From Rhabditoides inermis (taxonomy: Eukaryota; Nematoda; Chromadorea; Rhabditida; Rhabditidae): 64,000 bases of DNA. The position numbers and the translations under genes are program-made. Positions within the stretch are counted from its first letter, which is position 1. Each line of letters opens with the position of its first letter. Shown in pieces: positions 33,690 to 46,227 of the stretch. The stretch covers positions 19,422 to 83,421 of the forward strand of contig CAWZYM010000237.1 in assembly GCA_963966185.1 (NCBI GenBank), written 5' to 3'. The notes below the pieces were generated by a model. That model did not search any database, was not told where the DNA came from, and saw only the letters and a list, made by a program, of their open reading frames with translations.

Positions 33690-36600
33690 CCTCTTCCCCT
33701 CTCCCCATCTCATCCATTCACATTGGTACTGTTGGATATCTATGTGGTCAGATGGAGAGGCGTCGCCCGGCTCGCATCTCTCCCTCTTCCCCTCTCCCCA
33801 TCTCATCCATTCACATTGGTACTGTTGGATATCTCGGTGGTCAGATGGAGATGCGTCGCCCCGCTCGCATCTCTCCCTCTTCCTATCTCCCCATCTCATC
33901 CATTCACATTGGTACTGTTGGATATCTCGGTGGTCAGATGGAGATGCGTCGCCCCGCTCGCATCTCTCCCTCTTCCCATCTCCCCATCTCATCCATTCAC
34001 ATTGGTACTGTTGGATATCTCGGTGGTCAGATGGAGATGCGTCGCCCCGCTCGCATCTCTCCCTCTTCGCATCTCCCCATCTCATCCATTCACATTGGTA
34101 CTGTTGGATATCTCGGTGGTCAGATGGAGAGGCGTCGCCCGGCTCGCATCTCTCCCTCTTCCCATCTCCCCATCTCATCCATTCACATTGGTACTGTTGG
34201 ATATCTCGGTGGTCAGATGGAGAGGCGTCGCCCGGCTCGCATCTCTCCCTCTTCCCCTCTCCCCATCTCATCCATTCACATTGGTACTGTTGGATATCTC
34301 GGTGGTCAGATGGAGATGCGTCGCCCCGCTCGCATCTCTCCCTCTTCCTATCCCCCCATCTCATCCATTCACATTGGTACTGTTGGATATCTCGGTGGTC
34401 AGATGGAGATGCGTCGCCCCGCTCGCATCTCTCCCTCTTCCCATCTCTTCATCTCATCCATTCACATTGGTACTGTTGGATATCTCGGTGGTCAGATGGA
34501 GATGCGTCGCCCCGCTCGCATCTCTCCCTCTTCCCATCTCTTCATCTCATCCATTCACATTGGTACTGTTGGATATCTCGGTGGTCAGATGGAGAGACGT
34601 CGTCCCGCTCGCATCTCTCCCTCTTCCCCTCCCCCCATCTCATCTATTCACACTGGTACTGTTGTATATTTCGGTGGTCAGATGGAGAGGCGTCGCCCCG
34701 CTCGCATCTCTCCCTCTTACCCTCTCCCCATCTCATCTATTCACACTGGTACTGTTGTATATTCCGGTGGTCAGATGGAGAGGCGTCGCCCCGCTCGCAT
34801 CTCTCCCTCTTCCCCTCTCCCCATCTCATCCACTCACATTGGTACTGTATTCTATATGGTTGGTCAGATGGAGAGGCGTCGCCCCGCTCGCATCTCTCCC
34901 TCTTCCCATCTCTTCATCTCATCCATTCACATTGGTACTGTTGGATATCTCGGTGGTCAGATGGAGATGCGTCGCCCCGCTCGCATCTCTCCCTCTTCGC
35001 ATCTCCCCATCTCATCCATTCACATTGGTACTGTTGGATATCTCGGTGGTCAGATGGAGAGGCGTCGCCCGGCTCGCATCTCTCCCTCTTCCCATCTCCC
35101 CATCTCATCCATTCACATTGGTACTGTTGGATATCTCGGTGGTCAGATGGAGAGGCGTCGCCCGGCTCGCATCTCTCCCTCTTCCCCTCTCCCCATCTCA
35201 TCCATTCACATTGGTACTGTTGGATATCTCGGTGGTCAGATGGAGATGCGTCGCCCCGCTCGCATCTCTCCCTCTTCCTATCCCCCCATCTCATCCATTC
35301 ACATTGGTACTGTTGGATATCTCGGTGGTCAGATGGAGATGCGTCGCCCCGCTCGCATCTCTCCCTCTTCCCATCTCCCCATCTCATCCATTCACATTGG
35401 TACTGTTGGATATATCGGTGGTCAGATGGAGATGCGTCGCCCCGCTCGCATCTCTCCCTCTTCCCATCTCTTCATCTCATCCATTCACATTGGTACTGTT
35501 GGATATCTCGGTGGTCAGATGGAGATGCGTCGCCCCGCTCGCATCTCTCCCTCTTCCCATCTCTTCATCTCATCCATTCACATTGGTACTGTTGGATATC
35601 TCGGTGGTCAGATGGAGATGCGTCGCCCCGCTCGCATCTCTCCCTCTTCCCATCTCCCCATCTCATCCATTCACATTGGTACTGTTGGATATCTCGGTGG
35701 TCAGATGGAGATGCGTCGCCCCGCTCGCATCTCTCCCTCTTCGCATCTCCCCATCTCATCCATTCACATTGGTACTGTTGGATATCTCGGTGGTCAGATG
35801 GAGAGGCGTCGCCCGGCTCGCATCTCTCCCTCTTCCCATCTCCCCATCTCATCCATTCACATTGGTACTGTTGGATATCTCGGTGGTCAGATGGAGAGGC
35901 GTCGCCCGCTCGCATCTCTCCCTCTTCCCCTCTCCCCATCTCATCCATTCACATTGGTACTGTTGGATATCTCGGTGGTCAGATGGAGATGCGTCGCCCC
36001 GCTCGCATCTCTCCCTCTTCCTATCCCCCCATCTCATCCATTCACATTGGTACTGTTGGATATCTCGGTGGTCAGATGGAGATGCGTCGCCCCGCTCGCA
36101 TCTCTCCCTCTTCCCATCTCTTCATCTCATCCATTCACATTGGTAGTGTTGGATATCTCGGTGGTCAGATGGAGAGACGTCGCCCCGCTCGCATCTCTCC
36201 CTCTTCCCCTCCCCCCATCTCATCTATTCACACTGGTACTGTTGTATATTTCGGTGGTCAGATGGAGAGGCGTCGCCCCGCTCGCATCTCTCCCTCTTCC
36301 CCTCTCCCCATCTCATCTATTCACACTGGTACTGTTGTATATTCCGGTGGTCAGATGGAGAGGCGTCGCCCCGCTCGCATCTCTCCCTCTTCCCCTCTCC
36401 CCATCTCATCCACTCACATTGGTACTGTATTCTATATGGTTGGTCAGATGGAGAGGCGTCGCCCCGCTCGCATCTCTCCCTCTTCCCATCTCTTCATCTC
36501 ATCCATTCACATTGGTACTGTTGGATATCTCGGTGGTCAGATGGAGAGACGTCGCCCCGCTCGCATCTCTCCCTCTTCCCCTCCCCACATCTCATCTATT

Positions 36601-38722
36601 CACACTGGTACTGTTGTATATTTCGGTGGTCAGATGGAGAGGCGTCGCCCCGCTCGCATCTCTCCCTCTTCCCCTCTCCCCATCTCATCATTCACACTGG
36701 TACTGTTGTATATTCCGGTGGTCAGATGGAGAGGCGTCGCCCCGCTCGCATCTCTCCCTCTTCCCCTCTCCCCATCTCATCCACTCACATTGGTACTGTA
36801 TTCTATATGGTTGGTCAGATGGAGAGGCGTCGCCCCGCTCGCATCTCTCCCTCTTCCCCTCTCCCTATCTCATCCATTCACATTGATACTGTTGGATATC
36901 TCGGTGGTCAGATGGAGAGGCGTCGCCCCGCTCGCATCTCTCCCTCTTCCCCTCTCCCATCTCATCCACTCACATTGGTTTTGTAATCTATATGAGTGGT
37001 CAGATGGAGAGGCGTCGCTTCGCTCGCATCTCTCCCTCTTTCCCTCTCCCCATCTCATCCATTCACATTGGTACTGTATTCTATATGGGTGGTCAGATGG
37101 AGAGACGTCGCCCCGCTCGCATCTCTCCCTCTTCCCCTCTCCCCATCTCATCCACTCACATTGGTACTGTATTCTATATGGGTGGTCTGATGGAGAGGCG
37201 TCGCCCCGCTCGCATCTCTCCCTCTTCCCCTCTCCCTATCTCATCCATTCACATTGGTACTGTTGGATATCTCGGTGGTCAGATGGAGATGCGTCGCCCC
37301 GCTCGCATCTCTCCCTCTTCCCATCTCTTCATCTCATCCATTCACATTGGTACTGTTGGATATCTCGGTGGTCAGATGGAGAGACGTCGCCCCGCTCGCA
37401 TCTCTCCCTCTTCCCCTCCCCCCATCTCATCTATTCACACTGGTACTGTTGTATATTTCGGTGGTCAGATGGAGAGGCGTCGCCCCGCTCGCATCTCTCC
37501 CTCTTCCCCTCTCCCCATCTCATCTATTCACACTGGTACTGTTGTATATTCCGGTGGTCAGATGGAGAGGCGTCGCCCCGCTCGCATCTCTCCCTCTTCC
37601 CCCTCTCCCCATCTCATCCACTCACATTGGTACTGTATTCTATATGGTTGGTCAGATGGAGAGGCGTCGCCCCGCTCGCATCTCTCCCTCTTCCCCTCTC
37701 CCTACTCATCCATTCACATTGATACTGTTGGATATCTCGGTGGTCAGATGGAGAGGCGTCGCCCCGCTCGCATCTCTCCCTCTTCCCCTCTCCCCATCTC
37801 ATCCACTCACATTGGTTTTGTAATCTATATGAGTGGTCAGATGGAGAGGCGTCGCTTCGCTCGCATCTCTCCCTCTTTCCTCTCCCCATCTCATCCATTC
37901 ACATTGGTACTGTATTCTATATGGGTGGTCAGATGGAGAGACGTCGCCCCGCTCGCGTCTCTCCCTCTTCCCCTCTCCCCATCTCATCACTCACATTGGT
38001 ACTGTATTCTATATGGGTGGTCTGATGGGAGAGGCGGTCGCCCCGCTCGCATCTCTCCCTCTTCCCCTCTCCCATCTCATCCACTCACATTGGTACTGTA
38101 TTCTATATGGGTGGTCTGATGGAGAGGCGTCGCCCCGCTCGCATCTCTCCCTCTTCCCTCTCCCCATCTCATCCTTCACATTGGTACTGTTGGATATCTC
38201 GGTGGTCAGACGGAGAGACCGTCGCCCCGCTCGCATCTCTCCCTCTTCCCTCTTCCCCATCTCATCCAATCACATTGGTACTGTATTCTATATGGGTGGT
38301 CAGATGGAGAGACGTCGCCCCGCTCGCATCTCTCCCTCTTCCCCTCTCCCCATCTCATCCACTCACATTGGTACTGTATTCTATATGGGTGGTCAGATGA
38401 GAGGCCTCGCCCAGCTCGCATGCTCTCCCTCTTCCTCTCTCCCCATCTCATCCACTCACATTGGTACTGTATTCTATATGGTTGGTTCAGATGGAGAGGC
38501 GTCGCCCCGCTCGCATCTCTCCCTCTTCCCCTCTCCCCATCTCATCCACTCACATTGGTACTGTAATCTATATGGTTGGTCAGATGGAGAGGCCTCGCCC
38601 CGCTCGCATCTCTCCCTCTTCCTCTCTCCCCATCTCATCCACTCACATTGGTACTGTATTCTATATGGTTGGTCAGATGGAGAGGCGTCGCCCCGCTCGC
38701 ATCTCTCCCTCTTCCCCTCTAT
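33690..38722 (+). repeat. 93-bp minisatellite, left-arm array (about 54 copies)
   Basis: The unit contains CGTCGCCCCGCTCGCATCTC, TCCCTCTTCC, CATCTCATCCATTCACATTG and GTACTGTTGGATATCTCGG. The period is 93 bp, a multiple of three, so all three + frames and one - frame stay open for hundreds of codons (up to 1368). Two main types exist: GGATATCTCGGTGG units dominate 33.7-36.0 kb and ATTCTATATGGTTGG or TGTATATTCCGG units dominate 36.4-38.7 kb. A TTCGCATCTCCCC variant recurs at about 34066, 34996 and 35739 with the same neighbours, which shows higher-order blocks of 10 and 8 units. Confidence 0.95.
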
Positions 38723-38999
38723 AATACAACACTGGTACCATAAATGGAATGGTACGAAAAATTTTCTTTGTTTTATCTTCTCTCTCTCTCTTTCTCATTT
38801 TCACGCGAGTGGAGTAGACAGAGATAGTGAATGTAGGCTACAGAAATAGTTGAAATTGCAGTCAACCATCTAACGATAGACTACAGTATCAAAATTGTGA
38901 TAACGATTGGACAAGCATAAAAATCATTCGGTACGTATAGTGTGTGTTTTCGCAGGAGTCGAATAGACGTAAGAAATTTGCAAAAAACAGTATCGACAG

Positions 39000-39082
39000 A
39001 CGGACTCGACCCAGAGCCTCTCTTCTGGATAGGGGATCTCGCTATCCACTCGGCCACCGAGGCTCTGGCATCTGTTCGAAAA
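39000..39082 (-). tRNA. Degenerate tRNA-like (Pol III A/B-box) sequence
   Basis: On the minus strand a perfect A-box TGGCCGAGTGG (39046-39056) is followed 33 bases later by GGGTCGAGTCC (39002-39012), one mismatch from the B-box GGTTCGANNCC. AGAGCCTC and GAGGCTCT can pair across it, and GGATAG can pair with CTATCC. Acceptor and T stems do not form properly, so it is a tRNA pseudogene or a SINE head, not a working tRNA. Confidence 0.45.
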
Positions 39083-39256
39083 CAGAAGATGTCATGCGCG
39101 GTATCAAAACTTTCAGCGAGCCATACGTCACTTCCGGACAGAGTTCTGCGGCTGCATTTTTGGCTCCGACTTTCTATGGGGACTGCCTACAAACTAGCGT
39201 CGAGAGTTTGCGAGTTGTGGGGTGGGACCGGTGCCATTCCCGCGTGAGTGAGTGGC

Positions 39257-39342
39257 GTGGCTGTTCAGAACGCGGGAGAGATGATCATCGGCCGTGGACG
39301 TGGCCCGAGTCTGCCATCCCCACCCCCGAGGCCTTTCGTGCT
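39257..39342 (+). pseudogene. Second, diverged DLD C-terminal fragment
   Basis: Pieces read NAGEMI, then (one base out of frame) DVARVCHPHP, then EAFRAL. In DLD these belong to one stretch, AGEM...(A)EDVARVCHPHPT..EAFREA, the C-terminal domain that supplies the catalytic His. About a dozen residues between AGEMI and AEDVA and three after HPHP are deleted. Unlike the copies at 25.1 and 62.2 kb it keeps HPHP and lacks the intron-bearing piece A, so it represents a separate or older capture. Mirror copy 44798-44880 reads AEDVARV. Confidence 0.75.
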
Positions 39343-39918
39343 CTATCTGGGTGGGTGGGAAGAAGGGGAAAGGTGTGCATGCCAGTTCGAGTAGTCGAGG
39401 GAGGCATTGGTGTAGAAGTAGTTGATAGAGACGTTGGTGTAGAAAGAGTTGATAGAGTGAGAGAGGGGAAAACTTTTTTTGCTCTCAGTATGTCCCTTTT
39501 CGCGATGCCTAGTCTTGGTATCAAGGCACCCTTTTCGGAGTAAAACCATCTGCTCTTAGCGAAAAGTTCACGCTTTCAAACACTATTCTAAAAAAAAAAC
39601 ACCGATTTGTGTTTTTTTTCATTTTCTTTCTGTTTATGCATTTCAAACATGTTTGAGCTCACGGAACCCCATGTTTGTCATTTGAGCTCCAGAGGCTTTC
39701 CATGTAACACTTTGTTCCATACCCAGTCAATATCGTTGATAGCACTATATGTAGACGCCTAGAACAAACCAAACATGCTGAAACTACTGAAAACGTCGAA
39801 ACGTCTCTAGAATAAAATGGAGCATTGAGATCTCTCTTAGAAACCCCGTTAAGTGCACTTCCTTCAGGTTTACTTGGCTTCACTTATCGTTTAACAGTGA
39901 ACGGCTCCGGATATCGAT
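39343..39918 (+). repeat. Module L, diverged copy in T
   Basis: Shares GTGGGTGGGAAGAAGGGG, CTTGGTATCAAGGCACCC, CTTTCTGTTTATGCATTT, CAAACCAAACATGCTG and GGCTCCGGATATCGAT with the other L copies. It lacks most AACCCTTTT motifs and has a private GTTGATAGAG/GTAGAAG repeat at 39410-39460. Confidence 0.8.
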
Positions 39919-40356
39919 TTTCCTCCACAACAATATTCAACCTTCTATCACTGTTCCAGTTTCTTTATCGGCGTGTGTCACAGCTGTTTTCACTCGTCAG
40001 ATGTGAGTGCTGTTTAGCCTCCATCTGGAGTGATTGCTGTGGTGGCATACCCCTTCTCTGCATATAACCATGAATCTTCTAAAAGCGACACAAAATTTGA
40101 AGAAGCACGCACAGACTTATCACACACCAGGTCATTCAATACAGTGACACTCGCGGTATCACTCAAGGGCCCGCAATGAATGATACTACGGTATAGCGTT
40201 GGTAGTGTCTTGCATCTGCTGTGCCTTTCAATTATTTGTCGTCTTTATCACGGCTTCAGAATTGTTTATTTCTCTGAGAATATTTCTGCTAATCTTGTTT
40301 GTTCTTCTGTGTTCTCTCTTACTGCAAAAGCATATTATGGACTTAATAAAACGATA

Positions 40357-43045
40357 GAGGCGTCGCCCGGCTCGCATCTCTCTCTCTTCCCCTCTCCCCA
40401 TCTCATCCATTCACATTGGTACTGTTGGATATCTCGGTGGTCAGATGGAGAGGCGTCGCCCGCTCGCACTCTTCCCTCTTCCCCTCATCCAATCTCATCC
40501 ATTCACATTGGTACTGTTGGATATCTCGGTGGTCGATGGGGCGCCCGGCTCGCATCTCTCCCTCTTCCCCTCTCCCCATCTCATCCATTCACATTGGTAC
40601 TGTTGGATATCTCGGTGGTCAGATGGAGAGGCGTCGCCCCGCTCGCATCTCTCCCTCTTCCCCTCTCCCCATCTCATCCATTCACATTGGTACTGTTGGA
40701 TATCTCGGTGGTCAGATGGAGAGCGTCGCCCTCGCTCGCATCTCTCCCTCTTCCGCCTCTCCCCATCTCATCCATTCACATTAGTATTGTTGGATATCTC
40801 GGTGGTCAGATGGAGAGGCGTCGCCCCGGCTCGCATCTCTACCTCTTCCCCTCTCCCCATCTCATCCATTCACATTGGTACTGTTGGATATCTCGGTGGT
40901 CAGATGGAGAGGCGTCGCCCGGCTCGCATCTCTCCCTCTTCCCCTCTCCCCATCTCATCCATTCACATTAGTATTGTTGGATATCTCGGTGGTCAGATGG
41001 AGAGGCGTCGCCCGGCTCGCATCTCTACCTCTTCCCTCTCCCCATCTCATCCATTTACATTGGTACTGTTGGATATCTCGGTGGTCAGATGGAGAGGCGT
41101 CGCCCGGCTCGCATCTCTCCCTCTTCCCCTCTCCCATCTCATCATTCACATTGGTACTGTTGGATATCTCGGTGGTCAGATGGAAAGGCGTCGCCCCGCT
41201 CGCATCTCTTCCTCTTCCCCTCTCTCCATCTCATCCATTCACGTGGTACTGTTGGATATCTCGGTGGTCAGATGGAAAGGCGTCGCCCCGCTCGCATCTC
41301 TTCCTCTTCCCCTCTCTTCATCTCATCCATTCACATTGGTACTGTTGGATATCTCGGTGGTCAAATGGAGAGGCGTCGCCTCGCTCGCATCTCTCCCTCT
41401 TCCCCTCTCCCCATCTCATCATTCACATTAGTACTGTTGGATATCTCGGTGGTCAGATGGAGAGGCGTCGCCCGGCTCGCATCTCTCCCTCTTCCCTCTC
41501 CCCATCTCATCATTCACATTGGTACTGTTGGATATCTCGGTGGTCAGATGGAGAGGCGTCGCCCGGCTCGCATCTCTCCCTCTTCCCCTCTCCCCATCTC
41601 ATCCATTCACATTGGTACTGTTGGATATCTCGGTGGTCAGATAGAGAGGCGTCGCCCCGCTCGCATCTCTCCCTCTCCCATCTCCCATCTCATCCATTCA
41701 CATTGGTACTGTTGGATATCTCGGTGGTCAGATGGAGAGGCGTCGCCCGGCTCGCATCTCTCCCTCTTCCCCTCTTCCCATCTCAATACATTCACATTGG
41801 TACTGTGGATATCTCGGTGGTCAGATGGAGAGGCGTCGCCCGGCTCGCATCTCTCCCTCTTCCCCTCTCTCCATCTCATCCATTCACATTAGTACTGTTG
41901 GGATATCTCGGTGGTCAGATGGAGAGGCGTCGCCCGGCTCGCATCTCTTCCCTCCTTCTCCCTCTCCCCCATCTCATCCATTTCACATTGGTACTGTTGG
42001 ATATCTCGGTGGTCAGATGGAGAGGCGTCGCCCGGCTCGCATCTCTCTCTCTTCCCCTCTCCCCATCTCATCCATTCACATTGGTACTGTTGGATATCTC
42101 GGTGGTCAGATGGAGAGGCGTCGCCCGGCTCGCATCTCTCCCTCTTCCCCTCTCCCATCTCATCCATTCACATTGGTACTGTTGGATATCTCGGTGGTCA
42201 GATGGAGAGGCGTCGCCCGGCTCGCATCTCTCCCTCTTCTCCTCTCTCCCCATCTCATCCATTCACATTGGTACTGTTGGATATCTCGGTGGTCAGATGG
42301 AGAGGCTTCGCCCCGCTCGCATCTCTCCCTCTTCCCCTCTCCCCATCTCATCCATTCACATTGGTACTGTTGGATATCTCGGTGGTCAGATGGAGAGGCG
42401 TCGCCTCGCTCGCATCTCTCCTCTTCCCCTCTCCCCATCTCATCCATTCACATTAGTATTGTTGGATATCTCGGTGGTCAGATGGAGAGGCGTCGCCCGG
42501 CTCGCATCTCTACCTCTTCCCTCTCCCCATCTCATCCATTCACATTGGTACTGTTGGATATCTCGGTGGTCAGATGGAGAGGCCGTCGCCCGGCTCGCAT
42601 CTCTCCCTCTTCCCCTCTCCCCATCTCATCCATTCACATTAGTACTGTTGATATCTCTGTGGTCAGATGGAGAGGCGTCGCCTCGCTCGCATCTCTCCCT
42701 CTTCCCCTCATCCCCCTCTCATCCATTCACATTGGTACTGTTGGATATCTCGGTGGTCAGATGGAGAGGCGTCGCCTCGCTCGCATCTCTCCCTCTTCCC
42801 CTCTCCCCATCTCATCCATTCACATTGGTACTGTTGGATAACTCGGTGGTCAGATGGAGAGGCGTCGCCCGGCTCGCATCTCTCCCTCTTCCCATCTCCT
42901 CCATCTCATCCATTCACATTAGTACTGTTGGATATCTCGTGGTCATATGGAGAGGCGTCGCCCGGCTCGCATCTCTCCCTCTTCTCCCCTCTCCCCATCT
43001 CATCCATTCACATTGGTACTGTTGGATATCTCGGTTGTCAGATTT
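40357..43045 (+). repeat. 93-bp minisatellite, central array (about 29 copies)
   Basis: Same unit and orientation as the left-arm array, almost all of the GGATATCTCGG type. Single-base gains and losses break the frames repeatedly, in contrast to the uninterrupted left-arm array. It lies between the palindrome arms and is not itself palindromic. Confidence 0.95.
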
Positions 43046-43782
43046 CGGTTTATGCGGAACAGCGTTGGGATTGAATAGAAACTAGCCCTTCATTCATCTT
43101 GTGTACAAATATAATATCACTACGCGCTCATCGCTCACACAGACTAGTGAGGCCTATCAGTTTCCAGCGGGAGGGACTAGATTGACCCGCATGCGACGGA
43201 TTGAGTACGTGGCATATTACCCTTACTGTACAACTATACGCGCATGAACATAACCCGTAGGACTATATAGAGGACTCATGATACACAAGGGCTCATTATA
43301 CACAAGGCAGATCTAGGAGCCATCATTATTCGTGTATCTAATATGACTGAATAGAGTAAGCAAGATCAGGGGCGGGACAGATGATATGAGAGAGAGGGGA
43401 CTGTTAGGAGTGCAACTGTGCTTATACGTGACAGTCCTAACAGCTTCAACCGTAGTCTGGCACAAACGCAGCAGTATTCTTCGATCATGCGGTTGCCATT
43501 AAATGTTCTACTACTGCTATGCACTGTTTCTGCACACAAACTGTTGTTCATGCACAACTAACTAATAGTCAGGTAGGGAGTAGGGGAGGGAAGAGAGAGA
43601 GAGACCGAGTGAGAGAGAGGGAGAGAAGAGAGAGAGAGAGACTGGTTACCACACCACCCAGATCCTACCACCTATCCAATCTACGGATATATAGTAGGAT
43701 CTGGTGCGGTAACGAATCTACGGACTTAACGAATCTTACGAATCTACTGTAGTAAATTATTTTCAGATCAGCTATCTCTTCT
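43046..43782. other. Unique spacer at the palindrome centre
   Basis: Not mirrored on the left. It contains a GA-rich stretch (about 43590-43645) and an inverted pair GATCCTAC/GTAGGATC (about 43668-43710). Also present are an inverted pair ACTGTTAGGA / TCCTAACAG (about 43400-43440) and short CGAATCTAC repeats. No ORF over 80 codons has support. Confidence 0.5.
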
Positions 43783-44797
43783 ATCGTTTTATAAGTCCAT
43801 AATATGCTTTTGCAGTAAGAGAGAACAACAGAAGAACAAACAAGATTAGCAGAAATATCTCAGAGAAATAAACAATTCTGAAGCCGTGATAAAGACGACA
43901 AATAATTGAAAGGCACAGCAGATGCAAGACACTACCAACGCTATACCGTAGTATCATTCATTGCGGGCCCTTGAGTGATACCGCGAGTGTCCACTGTATT
44001 GAATGACCTGGTGTGTGATAAGTCTGTGCGTGCTTCTTCAAATTTTGTGTCGCTTTAGAAGATTCATGGTATATGCAGAGAAGGGGTATGCACCACAGCA
44101 ATCACCCCAGATGGAGGCTAAACAGCACTCACATCTGACGAGTGAAAACAGCTGTGACACACGCCGATAAAGAAACTGGAACAGTGATAGAAGGTTGAAT
44201 ATTGTTGTGGAGAAAATCGATATCCGGAGCCGTTCACTGTTAAACGATAAGTGAAGCCAAGTAAACCTGAAGGAAGTGCACTTAACGGGGTTTCTAAGAG
44301 AGATTCTCATGCTCCATTTTTATTCTAGAGACGTTTCGACGTTTTCAGTAGTTCAGCATGTTTGGTTTGTTCTAGGCGTCTACATATAGTGCTATCAAAC
44401 GATATTTGACTGGGTATGGAACAAAGTGTTACATGGAAAGCCTCTGGAGCTCAAATGACAAACATGGGGTTCCGTGAGCTCAAACATGTTGAAATGCATA
44501 AACAGAAAAGAAAAATGAAAAAAAACACAAATCGGTGTTTTTTTTTTTTTAGAATAGTGTTTGAAAGCGTGCACTTTTCGCTAAGAGCAGATGGTTTTAC
44601 TCCGAAAAGGGTGCTTGATACCAAGACTAGCATCGCGAAAAGGGACATACTGAGAGCAAAAAAAGTTTTTCCCCTCTCTCACTCTATCAACTCTTTCTAC
44701 ACCAACGTCTCTATCAACTACTTCTACACCAATGCCTCCCTCGACTACTCGAACTGGCATGCACACCTTTCCCCTTCTTCCCACCCACCCAGATAGA

Positions 44798-44880
44798 GCA
44801 CGAAGGCCTCGGGGTGGGGATGGCAGACTCGGGCCACGTCCTCGGCCGATGATCATCTCTCCCGCGTTCTGAACAGCCAC
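44798..44880 (-). pseudogene. Diverged DLD fragment, mirror copy
   Basis: On the minus strand it reads NAGEMI, AEDVARVCHPHP and EAFRA. It retains the AED codons (GCC GAG GAC) where the left copy has GCC GTG GAC, so the left copy carries the derived change. Confidence 0.75.
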
Positions 44881-45057
44881 GCCACTCACTCACGCGGAAT
44901 GGCACCCGGTCCCACCCCACAACTCGCAAACTCTCGACGCTAGTTTGTAGGCAGTCCCCCCATAGAAGTCGGAGCCAAAAATGCAGCCGCAGAACTCTGT
45001 CCGGAAGTGACGTATGGCTCGCGAAAGTTTTGATACCGCGCATGACATCTTCTGTTT

Positions 45058-45146
45058 TCGAACAGATGCCAGAGCCTCGGTGGCCGAGTGGATAGCGAGA
45101 TCCCCTATCCAGAAGAGAGGCTCTGGGTCGAGTCCGTCTGTCGATA
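45058..45146 (+). tRNA. Degenerate tRNA-like sequence, mirror copy
   Basis: A-box at 45081-45091 and B-box-like GGGTCGAGTCC at 45125-45135, the same as the left copy. Retention of both boxes unchanged in both arms is consistent with recent duplication. Confidence 0.45.
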
Positions 45147-45425
45147 CTGTTTTTTGCAAATTTCTTACGTCTATTCGACTCCTGCGAAACACACACTATA
45201 CGTACCGAAATGATTTTTATGCTTGTCCAATCGTTATCACAATTTTGATACTGTAAGTCTATCGTTAGATGGTTGACTGCAATTTCAACTATTTCTGTAG
45301 CCTACATTCACTATCTCTGTCTACTCCACTCGCGTGAAAATGAGAAAGAGAGAGAGAGAGATAAAACACAAAGAAATTTTTCGTACCATTCCCATTTATG
45401 GTAACAGTGTTGTATATAGAGGGAA

Positions 45426-46227
45426 GAGGGAGAGATGCGAGCGGGGCGACGCCTCTCCATCTGACCAACCATATAGAATACAGTACCAATGTGAGTGGAT
45501 GAGATGGGGAGAGAGGAAGAGGGGAGAGATGCGAGCGGGGCGAGGCCTCTCCATCTGACCAACCATATAGATTACAGTACCAATGTGAGTGGATGTGATG
45601 GGGAGAGGGGAAGAGGGAGAGATGCGAGCGGGGCGACGCCTCTCCATCTGACCAACCATATAGAATACAGTACCAATGTGAGTGGATGAGATGGGGAGAG
45701 AGGAAGAGGGAGAGATGCGAGCGGGGGCGAGGCCTCTCATCTGACCACCCATATAGAATACAGTACCAATGTGAGTGGATGAGATGGGGAGAGGGGAAGA
45801 GGGAGAGATGCGAGCGGGGGCGACGTCTCTCCATCTGACCACCCATATAGAATACAGTACCAATGTGATTGGATGAGATGGGGAGAGGGGAAGAGGGAGA
45901 GATGCGAGCGGGGCGACGTCTCTCCGTCTGACCACCGAGATATCCAACAGTACCAATGTGAATGGATGAGATGGGGAGAGGGGAAGAGGGAGAGATGCGA
46001 GCGGGGCGACGCCTCTCATCAGACCACCCATATAGAATACAGTACCAATGTGAGTGGATGAGATGGGGAGAGGGGAAAGAGGGAGAGATGCGAGCGGGGC
46101 GAACGCCTCTCCATCAGACCACCCATATAGAATACAGTACCAATGTGAGTGGATGAGATGGGGAGAGGGAAGAGGGAGAGATGCGAGCGGGGCGACGTCT
46201 CTCCATCTGACCACCCATATAGAATAC
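45426..46227 (-). repeat. 93-bp minisatellite, right arm, inner part (about 9 copies)
   Basis: Reverse orientation, mostly the ATTCTATATGG type, matching the outer units at 38.0-38.7 kb. It is interrupted at 46227 by the TIR element and resumes at 50560. Confidence 0.95.

Larger units (their letters stand above)
24571..40356 (+). repeat. Giant palindrome, left arm
   Basis: The order of parts is CT tract, DLD exons, L, R, array G, P, MITE remnant, Q, 93-bp minisatellite, T. The reverse complement is found in the same order at 43783-60350. The inner end is TTAATAAAACGATAG at about 40345-40358. Unit counts of G and of the minisatellite differ between arms. Confidence 0.85.
38723..40356 (+). repeat. 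Module T (left copy)
   Basis: Single-copy-like DNA flanked by two minisatellite arrays and mirrored at 43783-45425. It includes a CT stretch near 38780, a tRNA-like sequence, a DLD fragment, a diverged L module (39343-39918) and a segment related to module Q (39906-40070). Confidence 0.85.
43783..45425 (-). repeat. Module T' (right copy)
   Basis: Reverse complement of 38723-40356 with scattered one-base indels. It starts CTATCGTTTTATAAGTCC and ends at the junction with the minisatellite near CAGTGTTGTATATAGAGG. Confidence 0.9.

Noticed and set aside
33561..38119. Very long ORFs (861, 1044 and 1368 codons) read as repeat proteins
   Set aside because: They follow from a 93-bp period with no stop in any frame. 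All three frames and one reverse frame are open, and no start, signal or domain favours one.
39000..39082. Functional serine or leucine tRNA gene
   Set aside because: A- and B-boxes are present but acceptor and T stems do not pair, so it is kept only as a tRNA-like sequence.
43046..43782. Solo LTR in the palindrome spacer
   Set aside because: No TG...CA termini with matching flanking duplication could be found.
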